From: Thioalkalivibrio sp. ALJ16 | GTDB taxonomy: Bacteria > Pseudomonadota > Gammaproteobacteria > Ectothiorhodospirales > Ectothiorhodospiraceae | DNA length: 64,000 nt | Direction: 5' to 3' | Assembly (NCBI RefSeq): GCF_000377345.1 | Contig: NZ_KB898038.1 | Span: 124,001-188,000, forward strand | In this document: one piece after another, positions 54,982 to 63,544 of the stretch | Layout of the letters: the number at the start of each line of letters is the position of its first letter | Numbering within the stretch: position 1 is the first letter of the stretch | Notes under the pieces: generated by a model | What the model saw: the letters and a program-made list of their open reading frames with translations, nothing else | Told to the model about the DNA's origin: nothing | Databases searched by the model: none | Made by a program: the position numbers and the translations under genes

Positions 54982-55266
54982 CTACTCGCCGTACCCGTGG
55001 TTGGCTACCAGGTAGTCCACGATCTGTTCGCGCTGCTCGTCCGTAAGCCATGTCAGACCGTAGTCTTCCATGTCGTCCAGGACCCAGTTCCAGTCCGCTC
55101 GATTGAGGTTCTGGTTGGTCGCCACGGTCAGAGAATGGCAGGCCGCGCAGTTCTGCTCGAACAGCTGTTTCTTGGCCTGAATCTCGTCGTCGGTATCAGC
55201 AAATGCCGGGGCCGCGAACACCCCGAGAGTCATTGCCACAAGAGGCAGAAAAAAAACACGCTTCAT
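54982..55266 (-). CDS. Small exported monohaem cytochrome c (SorB-like)
   Basis: The 94-residue protein has signal peptide MKRVFFLPLVAMTLGVFAAPAFA and one haem site CAACH at 40-44. Downstream are NQNLNRADWNWVLDDMEDYG, with a possible axial Met, and YLVANHGYGE. It lies 61 nt after the molybdopterin sulfite dehydrogenase gene and is followed by a terminator. It is inferred to be its electron acceptor, by analogy with SorAB sulfite:cytochrome c oxidoreductases. Confidence 0.85.
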   Translation of the reverse strand: MKRVFFLPLVAMTLGVFAAPAFADTDDEIQAKKQLFEQNCAACHSLTVATNQNLNRADWNWVLDDMEDYGLTWLTDEQREQIVDYLVANHGYGE

Positions 55267-55327
55267 GCGCTCACCATCATTTTTGTAAAAACCCGGGGCG
55301 CAATGATGCCCCGGGTGTGCACATTTG

Positions 55328-56695
55328 TCACGCAGCAACGGTGACCGGGATGCGATGCACGACGTTGCCGTCGTACCCACGCGGGTTCCACGGCTGCACC
55401 ATCGGCTGGGTGTTGCCCTTGTCGTCCACGGCACGCGCCCAGATCTCGTAGTAGCCGCGATTCGGGAAGGACAGTTCCTTCTCGAAGTGCACCCACGCGT
55501 ACTTGTTGACCGGCGGGCCCTTGAGATCGGCCTTCTCCCAGTTCAGGCCAAAGTCGGTGGAGATCCAGACTTCCGCGACCTCGTCCTCGCCCGCCCAGGC
55601 GTGGCCGGTGACCTTGACGGTCTCGCCACGCTCCAGACCAGTGTCCTTCTTCGGACCGGTAATCACGGACTTGATCAGCCACGGACCGCCGACCTTCATG
55701 TCCTCTTCCGGCGGACGCTCGCCCGGGGCCACCGGGTACTTCGGCATGCGGTAGGAGTAGCCGGTCATGCCGCGACCGTCGTGTTCCTGATCGCGCAGGG
55801 TGATCTTGTTCAGCCACTTGTGCGAGCAGGAGCCATACCAGCCCGGCACGACCAGACGCACCGGGAAGCCGTGGGTTGCCGGGATATCCTCGCCGTTCAT
55901 GGCGAAGGCCACGATGGTGTGTTCTTCCATCGCCTTTTCCATCGGCACGCCACGCGAGAACGGGGCGCGATCGCCGAGGATCGGCTCGTAGCCGTAGTGT
56001 GCGGTGTACACCGCGCTGTCCTTCACACCGGCCCGTTCCAGGATGTCCTTCAGCGGAACGCCGGTCCATTTGGCATTGCCGATGGCACCACGGTCCCAGG
56101 GGTTGCCGCGCGGCTGCGGGTCGAAGTTCGCCCGGCCGTTACCGCCACACTCGATCGACAGCACCAGATCCTTGCTGTCCATGCTCTTCAGTTCGTCCAG
56201 GGTGATCTCGATCTCGTTGTGCACTTCACCGTCGATGGTCAGGGACCAGCCACTCGGATCCTGGTCGATCGCCTTCTGCGGGATCAGGTCGTTGTTGCGC
56301 ACGAAGTGCTTGCTGTTCGGGGTGATCTCGTCGGCCATAGCATGCGCATGGGTCTCGGCGTTCAGCGGCCGCGCATTGTGGACGAGGAGGGCATCGGAGT
56401 CCTTGCCGGCCTGCTGCCAGGCGGCTCGGGACTGGGCGTCCTCGGCGAGGGCATCGGATTCGTCAGCCCAGGCGGCCGGGATCAGCCCGCGCCCGAACAG
56501 ACCCCGCATGGCGGCATCGGTACCCGCACCAAAGCCGAACAGGGTCAGCGCCGCACCGCCCACGCCCATGTTGCCCATGAAACGACGCCGGGACACGGCC
56601 TCGTCAAAGATCTGCAGTGTTTCCGGGGTGGCCCCGGCATCTTCCGTAACGCCACGCAGCCGGTCAAAGAACTGGCCTTCTTTCTTGGATGTCAT
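55328..56695 (-). CDS. Molybdopterin sulfite dehydrogenase (SoxC/SorA family)
   Basis: The 455-residue protein starts MTSKKEGQFF. A twin-arginine motif SRRRFMGN at ~35-42, followed by a hydrophobic stretch, indicates Tat export as a folded Mo enzyme. The cofactor cysteine is probably Cys183 in LSIECGGNGR, as in SoxC and sulfite oxidases. NAKWTGVPLKDILERAG, HGFPVRLVVPGWYG and a C-terminal dimerisation domain (GHAWAGEDEVAEVWISTDFG) complete the pattern. It oxidises sulfite, or sulfane in the SoxCD context, in the periplasm. No soxD-type dihaem partner is here, only a small monohaem cytochrome, which favours a SorA-like role. Confidence 0.88.
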   Translation of the reverse strand: MTSKKEGQFFDRLRGVTEDAGATPETLQIFDEAVSRRRFMGNMGVGGAALTLFGFGAGTDAAMRGLFGRGLIPAAWADESDALAEDAQSRAAWQQAGKDSDALLVHNARPLNAETHAHAMADEITPNSKHFVRNNDLIPQKAIDQDPSGWSLTIDGEVHNEIEITLDELKSMDSKDLVLSIECGGNGRANFDPQPRGNPWDRGAIGNAKWTGVPLKDILERAGVKDSAVYTAHYGYEPILGDRAPFSRGVPMEKAMEEHTIVAFAMNGEDIPATHGFPVRLVVPGWYGSCSHKWLNKITLRDQEHDGRGMTGYSYRMPKYPVAPGERPPEEDMKVGGPWLIKSVITGPKKDTGLERGETVKVTGHAWAGEDEVAEVWISTDFGLNWEKADLKGPPVNKYAWVHFEKELSFPNRGYYEIWARAVDDKGNTQPMVQPWNPRGYDGNVVHRIPVTVAA

Positions 56696-57191
56696 ACATG
56701 CTCCTCCGTTGCACGGGTCCTGCGAATGCGATCCCCTCGACTGCCTCGCGGTCGTAAGGAATCCCAAGGCTTGTTAGACGAAGTTCAGATCCAATTCAAC
56801 GGATTCTTCAGAGTCAAAACATAAAAAACTGTGCCCTGCAGGAACCCTGTGTCCGAACTCCAATTTACCGTTTATAAGAATGTACTGACGAACCAATAGC
56901 GCGCCCAGTACCCTTTCCACCTGTTGCCCTGTCAGGCATCCTGCACAGCCGCTCAAGACGCGCTCGCGCCGGCAGCAGATGGCGCTGGCTGGTTTCAGCC
57001 ACGAGCATTTCTAGCAGGCGGGGGTAAATCCTGCAACAAAAGATTGGGTTTTTTTACAGGATCCAAAAAACATTACTCGAGGCCCATATTCGGCCTACGA
57101 CATGTGGCGTAAAATGGTCCCGCGTTGCGCCGCGCAACCTACTGAAAGTCAAGGTTCGTTAACTTTCATTAATATTTTGGGAATCTACATA
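56696..57191. promoter_or_regulatory. 496-bp divergent intergenic region
   Basis: This lies between the divergent sulfite dehydrogenase and FKBP-rhodanese genes. It is less GC-rich than the flanks, with A/T runs near 56810-56830, 57040-57075 and 57155-57190. It must hold both promoters. A short minus-strand frame at 56774-56956 has no convincing start or homology. I see no clear palindrome or hairpin. Confidence 0.35.
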
Positions 57192-58001
57192 ATGCAAAAC
57201 CGCATTTCTCTTTTCGTATATACAAAAGCACTTATGCTGACCGTCGTACTCATGGCTATCGGCCTCAGCGCAACGATGACCAGCGCGGCATCGGAGCCTG
57301 TCATCGAGATCCGCGACATCGAGGCCGGTGACGGCCCGGAAATCGTGCGCCATGACACGGCGATCCTGCATTACACCGGCTCCCTGGACGCGGACGGATC
57401 AGTGTTCGATTCCAGCCGTGAATCCGGGGCCCCGTTCGCGCTGACCATCGGCACCGGCCAGGTCATCCCGGGCTTTGAACAGGGAGTGAAAGGCATGCGC
57501 GAGGGTGGCAAGCGCGAGATCATCATCCCGCCGGAACTGGCCTACGGCGAGCGCGGCGCCGGGAACATCATTCCCTCCAACGCCACCCTGCGCTTCGAGG
57601 TCGAGATCCTGGAAGTGGAGCGCGCACCCTTCAGCGCCCTGGACAACGAGGGCCTGGCTGAAAAGGTGCGCGAAGGGGCCACCATCGTCGACATCCGCCG
57701 CCCGGACGAGTGGGCCGAGACCGGCGTGATCGAGGGCAGCCACCGCATCACGGCCTTCGACGAGAACGGCGACCTGAACCCGGAGTTCGGCCAGAAATTC
57801 ACCGATCTGGTCCAGCCCGGTGACGAGGTCATCCTGATCTGCCGCGTCGGCAACCGCACCGCGGCCCTGGCCCGGGCGCTGACCGACGGGCTGGGATACG
57901 AGAACGTCTACAACGTCACCGACGGGATCATGGCGTGGCTGGACGACGAGCGCGTGGTGCAGCACGACTGCCCGGAGACCGCCGAAACCGCGCAGTGCTA
58001 G
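57192..58001 (+). CDS. Exported FKBP-type peptidyl-prolyl isomerase fused to a rhodanese domain
   Basis: The 269-residue protein has a signal peptide (~1-33, TMTSAASEP). An FKBP domain follows (~35-143) with HYTGSLDADGSVFDSS, FALTIGTGQVIPGFEQGVKGM and IPPELAYGERG. A rhodanese domain (~148-260) has active cysteine Cys217 in ICRVGNRTAALA. The FKBP part catalyses X-Pro isomerisation; the rhodanese part may transfer sulfur or act as a thiol/persulfide binder. Fusion of the two is unusual. Divergence from sulfite dehydrogenase suggests periplasmic sulfur metabolism. The GGGAA ribosome site is weak. Confidence 0.85.
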   Translation: MQNRISLFVYTKALMLTVVLMAIGLSATMTSAASEPVIEIRDIEAGDGPEIVRHDTAILHYTGSLDADGSVFDSSRESGAPFALTIGTGQVIPGFEQGVKGMREGGKREIIIPPELAYGERGAGNIIPSNATLRFEVEILEVERAPFSALDNEGLAEKVREGATIVDIRRPDEWAETGVIEGSHRITAFDENGDLNPEFGQKFTDLVQPGDEVILICRVGNRTAALARALTDGLGYENVYNVTDGIMAWLDDERVVQHDCPETAETAQC

Positions 58002-58230
58002 CACCGACGGTCTGATTCGCGCCCGGGCCGGCCCGGGCACTCGTCGCGAGCGCGGGGGGAAGATCGAGGCGCCTGTTGCGGTCGCCCCCGCGCCGCGCGG
58101 GGATAATCAAACGCTCAAGCGCGGGAGCGGAAAAGCGCGCGGCCTGACTCGCAGCCGGCCCGCTGTCAGGCCGTCAGGCCGGCAGGCCCGGCTGGGCCCG
58201 CCGACCCATTCGGCTACCGGGAAGGCCGGC

Positions 58231-58905
58231 TCAGTCCCGTGCGTCCGGTTCGCGGTCGAAGTCGAGGCGATGACTGGTCCCCGGAGCCGGCGCTTCATCG
58301 TCAGCGGACGGACCCAGACTGAGCCCGGCATCGGAGGCGACGTCCGCGAGATCGCGGATCTGTTCCAGCGGCGGCAACTCGTCCAGCCGCGCCAGCCCCA
58401 GATCATCGAGAAAACCGCGGGTGGTCGCGTACAACGCGGGCCGCCCCGGGACTTCCTTGTGCCCCACCACGCGCACCCACTCGCGCTCCTGCAGGGTGCG
58501 CATAATCCCGGAACTCACTGCCACCCCGCGCACTGCCTCGATCTCGGCACGCGTGACGGGCTGGCGATAGGCGATGATGGCAAGCGTCTCCAGCAGGGCC
58601 CGCGACAACCGCGCCGGACGCTCCGGCTGGGCCGCCTGTACGGTCGCGGAGAAACGCGCGCGCACACGGAAGCGGTAGCCACCGGCGGAACGCACCAGCT
58701 CGATGGCGCGATCGCGGTAGCGCGCTTCCAGCCGGTCCAGCGCCCGCTCCAGCAGGGCCTGATCGACCTCGCCCAGGTCGGCACAGGCCGCCTTCAGGTC
58801 GCGTGCGGGTACCGGCTCGGCGGCCGCAAACAGCACCGCTTCCAGCGCCAGTTCGATGGCACCCAGCTGCTCCACACCCGCCTCCACCGTGCGGCCCTCG
58901 CTCAC
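58231..58905 (-). CDS. scpB: Segregation and condensation protein ScpB
   Basis: The 224-residue protein starts at a GTG overlapping the scpA stop by four bases. It has two winged-helix regions: ELALEAVLFAAAEPVPARDL, then LSRALLETLAIIAYRQPVTRAEIEAVRGV with the diagnostic AYRQP(V/I)T motif. It partners ScpA as kleisin-associated subunit of the SMC condensin. A disordered acidic tail follows. Nothing is seen in the 229 bp downstream (58002-58230). Confidence 0.94.
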   Translation of the reverse strand: MSEGRTVEAGVEQLGAIELALEAVLFAAAEPVPARDLKAACADLGEVDQALLERALDRLEARYRDRAIELVRSAGGYRFRVRARFSATVQAAQPERPARLSRALLETLAIIAYRQPVTRAEIEAVRGVAVSSGIMRTLQEREWVRVVGHKEVPGRPALYATTRGFLDDLGLARLDELPPLEQIRDLADVASDAGLSLGPSADDEAPAPGTSHRLDFDREPDARD

Positions 58906-59768
58906 GCCGGTGCCTCCCGCTCCGTGGTGTCGGCGCCGCGCCGACGCAGCTGGATGGGGCTGTACGGTTCGCTTTGCCCCCACTCGATCAGCCCCGCCTT
59001 GGTCAGCTCCAGGATCGCGAGGAACGAAACGACCACACCCTGACGCCCTTCCGCGCTCAGCAGCAGGGCCACGAAATCGACGAATTGTTCCGGGTGCAGG
59101 CGTTCGAGGATGTCCGACATGCGGCTGCGTACCGACAGCTGCTCGGTGGAGACATGATGATGAGCGGTCAGACTGGCCCGATGCATGACCGCCGCCAGCG
59201 CCTCCATCAATTCATCCAGGGTCGGTGCCGGAGGCGGCGGCCCCTCCAGGGCCTCCACACTGGCGCCGGCGGCATATACGTCGCGATCCATGCGCGGCAG
59301 TGCATCGATGCGCTCGGCGGCAGTCTTGAACTGCTCGTACTCCTGCAGCTGGCGGATCAGCGCCATGCGCGGGTCGGCGTCGTCATCCGACTCCGCCTCA
59401 CGCGGGCGCGGCAGCAGCATGCGCGACTTGATCTCCGCCAGCAGCGCGGCCATCACCAGATACTCGCCCGCAAGCTCGAGGCGCAGGGCGCGCATCACCT
59501 CGATGTAAGCCATGTACTGGCGAGTGATCTCCGCAATCGGGATCGCGAGGATGTCCAGGTTCTGGCGCCGAATCAGGTACAGCAGCAGGTCCAGCGGCCC
59601 CTCGAAGGAATCCAGAAAGACCTCCAGGGCATCCGGCGGGATGTAGAGATCAGCCGGGAGCTCCACCACCGGCTCCCCGTGCACGCGGTACAGCACGTCC
59701 CCGTCCGCACCGGTCTCCGCGGTCGTGGGCAGCGCCAGATCGCCTTCCGACTCAGCGCGCGGATCCAT
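58902..59768 (-). CDS. scpA: Segregation and condensation protein ScpA (kleisin)
   Basis: The 288-residue protein has FEGPLDLLLYLIRRQNLDILAIPIAEITRQYMAYI, the SMC-neck-binding kleisin N-terminus, then EYLVMAALLAEIKSRMLLPRP. The C-terminal winged helix is VSFLAILELTKAGLIEWGQ. It bridges SMC heads. The first ~45 residues are an acidic extension. It lies 9 nt after trpS on the same strand. Confidence 0.95.
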   Translation of the reverse strand: MDPRAESEGDLALPTTAETGADGDVLYRVHGEPVVELPADLYIPPDALEVFLDSFEGPLDLLLYLIRRQNLDILAIPIAEITRQYMAYIEVMRALRLELAGEYLVMAALLAEIKSRMLLPRPREAESDDDADPRMALIRQLQEYEQFKTAAERIDALPRMDRDVYAAGASVEALEGPPPPAPTLDELMEALAAVMHRASLTAHHHVSTEQLSVRSRMSDILERLHPEQFVDFVALLLSAEGRQGVVVSFLAILELTKAGLIEWGQSEPYSPIQLRRRGADTTEREAPA

Positions 59769-59777
59769 ACCACTGGC

Positions 59778-60998
59778 TCATCGCAGGTAGTCCAGCCCCA
59801 TCGCCCGGCGCACTTCCTCAAGCGTCTCGCGCGCCTCTTCGCGAGCCGCTTCGGAACCCTCGACGATGATGGAGCGCACCAGGTTCGGGTCCTCGGCGTA
59901 TTCCTTCGCGCGCTGCTGGATCGGCTCCAGTTCCGCCTGCACCGCCTCGATCAGCGGGCGCTTGCAGTCGATACAGCCAATCCCGGCCGTGGTGCAGCCG
60001 GCATGCAGCTCCGCGCGCTGGCTTTCGCCGGTGTAGACCTTGTGCAAGTCCCACACCGGGCACTTGGCCGGATCGCCGGGGTCGGTGCGCCGCACCCGGG
60101 CCGGATCGGTGGGCATGGTGCGGATCAGCTGTTCCACCTCGGCCGGCTCGGTGCGCAGGCTGATGGTGTTGCCATAGCTCTTGGACATCTTGCGCCCGTC
60201 CAGGCCGGGCATCTTCGAGGCCGGGGTCAGGCGAGCCTGCGGTTCCGGCAGGATGATCTTGCCGCCCCCCTCGAGGTAGCCGAACAGGCGCTCGCGGTCC
60301 CCCAGCGAGATGTTCTGCTGCGACTCGAGCATCGCCCGCGCCACCTCCAGAGCCTCGTCCTCGCCCTGCTCCTGGTAGCGCTTGCGCAGGTCGCGGTAGC
60401 GCTTGGCGGCCTTCTTGCCCATCTTGTCAGCAGCCGCCTCGGCCTTCTCGGCAAAGCCCGGCTCGCGCCCGTAGAGGTGGTTGAAGCGCCGCGCGATCTC
60501 GCGCGTGACTTCGAGATGCGACACCTGATCCTCGCCCACCGGGACCATGCCGGCGCGATAGGCCAGCACGTCCGCGCTCTGCAGTACCGGATAGCCGAGG
60601 AAGCCGTAGGTCGCCAGGTCCTTTTCGCGCAGCTGCTCCTGCTGGTCCTTGTAGGTCGGTACACGCTCCAGCCAGCCCAGCGGGGTAATCATCGACAGCA
60701 GCAGGTGCAGCTCGGCATGCTCCGGTACACGCGACTGTACGAACAGCGTCGCCGAGCCCGGGCTCACCCCTGCCGCCAGCCAGTCGATCACCATCTCGGT
60801 CACATGCTGCTGCAGGTCACCCGGGTTCTCGTAATGGGTGGTCAACGCGTGCCAGTCGGCCACGAAGAAGAAGCACTCGTAGTTGTGCTGCAGCTCGATC
60901 CAGTTTTTCAGCACACCGTGGTAGTGGCCCAGATGCAGGCGCCCGGTGGGGCGCATGCCGGAAATCACGCGCTGGTTGGTACCCTGGTTACTGCTCAC
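59778..60998 (-). CDS. trpS: Tryptophan-tRNA ligase
   Basis: The 406-residue class I synthetase starts at GTG. HIGH-type motif HLGHYHG follows ISGMRPTGRLHLGH, and the KMSKS motif is intact (GRKMSKSYGNTI). It belongs to the longer TrpS group with an insertion near residues 180-225. A cysteine cluster near the C-terminus (CTTAGIGCIDCKRPL) could bind zinc or an Fe-S centre. Co-transcription with scpAB is common in gammaproteobacteria. Confidence 0.95.
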   Translation of the reverse strand: MSSNQGTNQRVISGMRPTGRLHLGHYHGVLKNWIELQHNYECFFFVADWHALTTHYENPGDLQQHVTEMVIDWLAAGVSPGSATLFVQSRVPEHAELHLLLSMITPLGWLERVPTYKDQQEQLREKDLATYGFLGYPVLQSADVLAYRAGMVPVGEDQVSHLEVTREIARRFNHLYGREPGFAEKAEAAADKMGKKAAKRYRDLRKRYQEQGEDEALEVARAMLESQQNISLGDRERLFGYLEGGGKIILPEPQARLTPASKMPGLDGRKMSKSYGNTISLRTEPAEVEQLIRTMPTDPARVRRTDPGDPAKCPVWDLHKVYTGESQRAELHAGCTTAGIGCIDCKRPLIEAVQAELEPIQQRAKEYAEDPNLVRSIIVEGSEAAREEARETLEEVRRAMGLDYLR

Positions 60999-61052
60999 GG
61001 AATCAATCCCTTCCTGTCAGGAAACGGGCGCAGGCGCGCCCGGTCAGTGATC

Positions 61053-62420
61053 TCAGAACATACCGCCGGAGAATGCGAACAGCATTGCCAGCAGCATGGC
61101 GGTGCGGTCCACGCCGTTGATGTTCACGCGGCCATCCTTCATCTCCACCGCGGCGTGCCAGAAACCGGCCTCGCCATCGCGCCGGACCCAGCCGTCCACG
61201 GCCAGCGCATGCAACTGGGCATCGAGGTCGATATCCGGATAGGCCGCGTCGAATTCCTCCACCCATTCCAGCCCGAGCCGCAGCTCGCTGTCCAGCAACA
61301 GCGCCTCCAGCGGTCGGGTCGCAAACGCCTGCGCTGTGCCCCGCAGGCCCAACTCGGCCTCCAGTGCCAGCTGACGCACCGGCGTTTCGTTCAGCGAGGC
61401 CTTCAGCTCGATCGCCGGATGGTGCTCGATCATGCCCGCCAGTGCGTCGATCATGGCCGCGCCGATCAGGGCATTGCGCTGCTCGCCCTCGATGCCGCGC
61501 GTATCGACCGATTCCAGTTCCGCCAGCAGGGCCAGCAGGCTGGGCCGGTCCCAGCGCAGGACGCCCAGCTGCAGGTCCAGTGCCTCAAGGGTCAGGGCAT
61601 CGCCTTCGCCATCGTCCAGGCGGGCATGATCCACCTGCAGGCGCAGGCGCGAGTCCAGACGGTCATTGCTCGTCTGCTGGAACGCATCCACACGCGGGCG
61701 TTCGATCCGCAGGCGGGTGGCCGCGTCCTCCCGCAACTCCACCGCGGAGGCGGCGAGGCCCGCCTCGTAGTCCGGCAAACGCCCGAAGACGCCGTCGGCA
61801 TCGGCCTCGAACACGGTGGCGTAACGGGCATCGTGGGCCTCCCAGTCAAAGCGACCGTCCGACACCCGCAGTTGCGGCAGGTCGGCACTGACCAGGATCT
61901 GCTCGGACGACCAGGCGAAGCGTCCCTGCCCGGCCGCCAGTTCAAGCCACAGCGCCCCACCGACCGTGGCCGCATGATCGGCGACCTCGGGCACGGTCAT
62001 CAGGTCCATGCGCAGGTCGTCGAACGCAATGCGCGTGGTCACGCCGCCCCCGAGTCCGGACCGCGAATGGGCCCGGAGATCCAGCGAGCGCAGCAGGTGA
62101 TCCACCAGCGCATCACTCGGCGTGGCCAGCCCGTCCAGGTCCACGCGCGAATCGGCGCGCGCCCCGAGTACCCCGTGGCGCAGTTCGTGTACCAGCGGGA
62201 TCTCGATGCGCTCGCCGTCCTCCTCCAGCACCAGGCGGCTCCGCCCGCTCGCGCCCAGGTAGCCACGTTCGTACTCGAGCATCTCGTGGCGCAGGAGCAA
62301 CTCGCCCAGCCGCGCCTCATGGGTCTCGGCCAGCGTCCCCTGCACTTGGGTTCCGATCACCAGCGGCCAGACCGCGGCCAGGGCCAGCAGCACCACCGCA
62401 AGAATTATCCATTTACGCAC
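61053..62420 (-). CDS. DUF945 (YdgA-like) periplasmic protein
   Basis: The 455-residue protein has an N-terminal membrane anchor (MRKWIILAVVLLALAAVWPLVIG). A long beta-rich region follows with GTQVQGTLAETHEARL near the start, characteristic of DUF945/YdgA. It ends with a short hydrophobic helix (AMLLAMLFAFSGGMF). Function of the family is unknown; envelope location is inferred. Confidence 0.85.
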   Translation of the reverse strand: MRKWIILAVVLLALAAVWPLVIGTQVQGTLAETHEARLGELLLRHEMLEYERGYLGASGRSRLVLEEDGERIEIPLVHELRHGVLGARADSRVDLDGLATPSDALVDHLLRSLDLRAHSRSGLGGGVTTRIAFDDLRMDLMTVPEVADHAATVGGALWLELAAGQGRFAWSSEQILVSADLPQLRVSDGRFDWEAHDARYATVFEADADGVFGRLPDYEAGLAASAVELREDAATRLRIERPRVDAFQQTSNDRLDSRLRLQVDHARLDDGEGDALTLEALDLQLGVLRWDRPSLLALLAELESVDTRGIEGEQRNALIGAAMIDALAGMIEHHPAIELKASLNETPVRQLALEAELGLRGTAQAFATRPLEALLLDSELRLGLEWVEEFDAAYPDIDLDAQLHALAVDGWVRRDGEAGFWHAAVEMKDGRVNINGVDRTAMLLAMLFAFSGGMF

Positions 62421-62479
62421 TGCGTCTCCCTGCGGCCCTGCCGCTCTCCAGTACCGGTCGCCTGCGCCCGCGCCGCGAC

Positions 62480-63094
62480 CTATTCATCCAGGAATTCCAC
62501 GTTGCCCAGACCGTGGCGGACCACCTCCGGCGCCGCGCCGGTCAGATCCAGCACACTGGTCGCCTCCAACGTCCCCGCCCCGCCATCGACCACCAGGTCC
62601 ACGGCATGGCCCAGACGATCGTCGATCTCCCAGGGCTCGGTCAGCGGGTGCTCGTCCTCCGGCAGCTGCAGGGTCGCGGACATCAGCGGCGAACCCAGCT
62701 CCCGCAGCAGGGCCGAGACGATCGGGCTTGCTGGCACGCGCAGGCCGATCGTGCGCCGTTTCGGATGCTGCAGGCGCCGCGGTACCTCGCGCGTGGCCGG
62801 CAGGATGAAGGTATAGGGCCCGGGCGTCAGGGTCTTCATCAGACGAAACGCGGTGTTGTCCACCTTCGCGTAGACCCCCAGTTCCGAGAGGTCACGGCAC
62901 AGCAGGGTCAGGTGGTGGGTATCGTCGACCTGGCGGATGCGCCGGATACGATCCGCCCCGGTCTTGTCCCCCGGGAGGCAGGCCAGCGCATAGCAGGCAT
63001 CCGTCGGCAGCGCGATCACCGCCCCTTCCTGGAGTCGGTCCAGGACCTGACGGATCAGCCTCGGCTGGGGGTTGTCGGGGTGGATCGAAAGCAT
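62480..63094 (-). CDS. YciO/TsaC-like Sua5 family protein
   Basis: The 204-residue protein starts MLSIHPDNPQPRLIRQVLDRLQEGAVIALPTDACYAL. GDKTGADRIRRIRQ, KTLTPGPYTFILPAT and RTIGLRVPASPIVSALL are YrdC/Sua5-domain motifs. The KR-x-x-R/T and SATLQLP pattern fits the YciO branch more than TsaC, the threonylcarbamoyl-AMP synthase for tRNA t6A. A tRNA-modification role is possible but YciO function is not settled. Confidence 0.87.
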   Translation of the reverse strand: MLSIHPDNPQPRLIRQVLDRLQEGAVIALPTDACYALACLPGDKTGADRIRRIRQVDDTHHLTLLCRDLSELGVYAKVDNTAFRLMKTLTPGPYTFILPATREVPRRLQHPKRRTIGLRVPASPIVSALLRELGSPLMSATLQLPEDEHPLTEPWEIDDRLGHAVDLVVDGGAGTLEATSVLDLTGAAPEVVRHGLGNVEFLDE

Positions 63095-63247
63095 GGGCGC
63101 GGCGCAAACGGAAACGGGCCGCGCAGTGTAGCGCATCCGCCTGCCGGCCCATAAGAACACGCGGTGACGGTGGCCGCCCCGCTGCGCCGCGCGCATGTAA
63201 ATTCATCAGTGTTTCCCTACACTGCGCGAAACTCGAGGAGAACGCCG

Positions 63248-63544
63248 ATGCTGTACATGATCCAGGGCCAGGATGTACCGGAATCGCTGGACGCGCGCCT
63301 GGCCGCGCGCCCGGAACACCTCGCCCGCCTGCAGAACCTGCGCGACGACGGGCGCCTGATCCTGGCCGGCCCGTGCCCTGCCATCGACAGCGACGACCCC
63401 GGACCGGCCGGGTTCACCGGCAGCCTGATCGTTGCCGAATTCCCGTCGCTGGAGGCGGCACGCGCATGGGCGGATGCCGACCCCTACGTGGCTGCCGGGG
63501 TCTACGCCCGCGTGGATGTGCGGCCGTTCAAGCAGGTGTTTTGA
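63248..63544 (+). CDS. YciI family protein
   Basis: The 98-residue protein ([29 protein letters not shown]...) has the ferredoxin-like YciI fold with conserved His in PEHLARL and a distal Asp in ADADPY. GAGGAG lies 7 nt before the ATG. YciI-like proteins may be small hydrolases or binding modules. It overlaps the following gene (TGATG). Confidence 0.88.
   Translation: MLYMIQGQDVPESLDARLAARPEHLARLQNLRDDGRLILAGPCPAIDSDDPGPAGFTGSLIVAEFPSLEAARAWADADPYVAAGVYARVDVRPFKQVF

Noticed and set aside
56774-56956. 60-residue minus-strand frame in the sulfite dehydrogenase-FKBP gap
   Set aside because: It has no ribosome site or recognisable domain and lies in a presumed promoter region.
58803-62816. Long plus-strand frame opposite scpAB, trpS, DUF945 and yciO
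   Set aside because: Composition is that of a GC-rich shadow frame, and the opposite strand holds conserved genes throughout.
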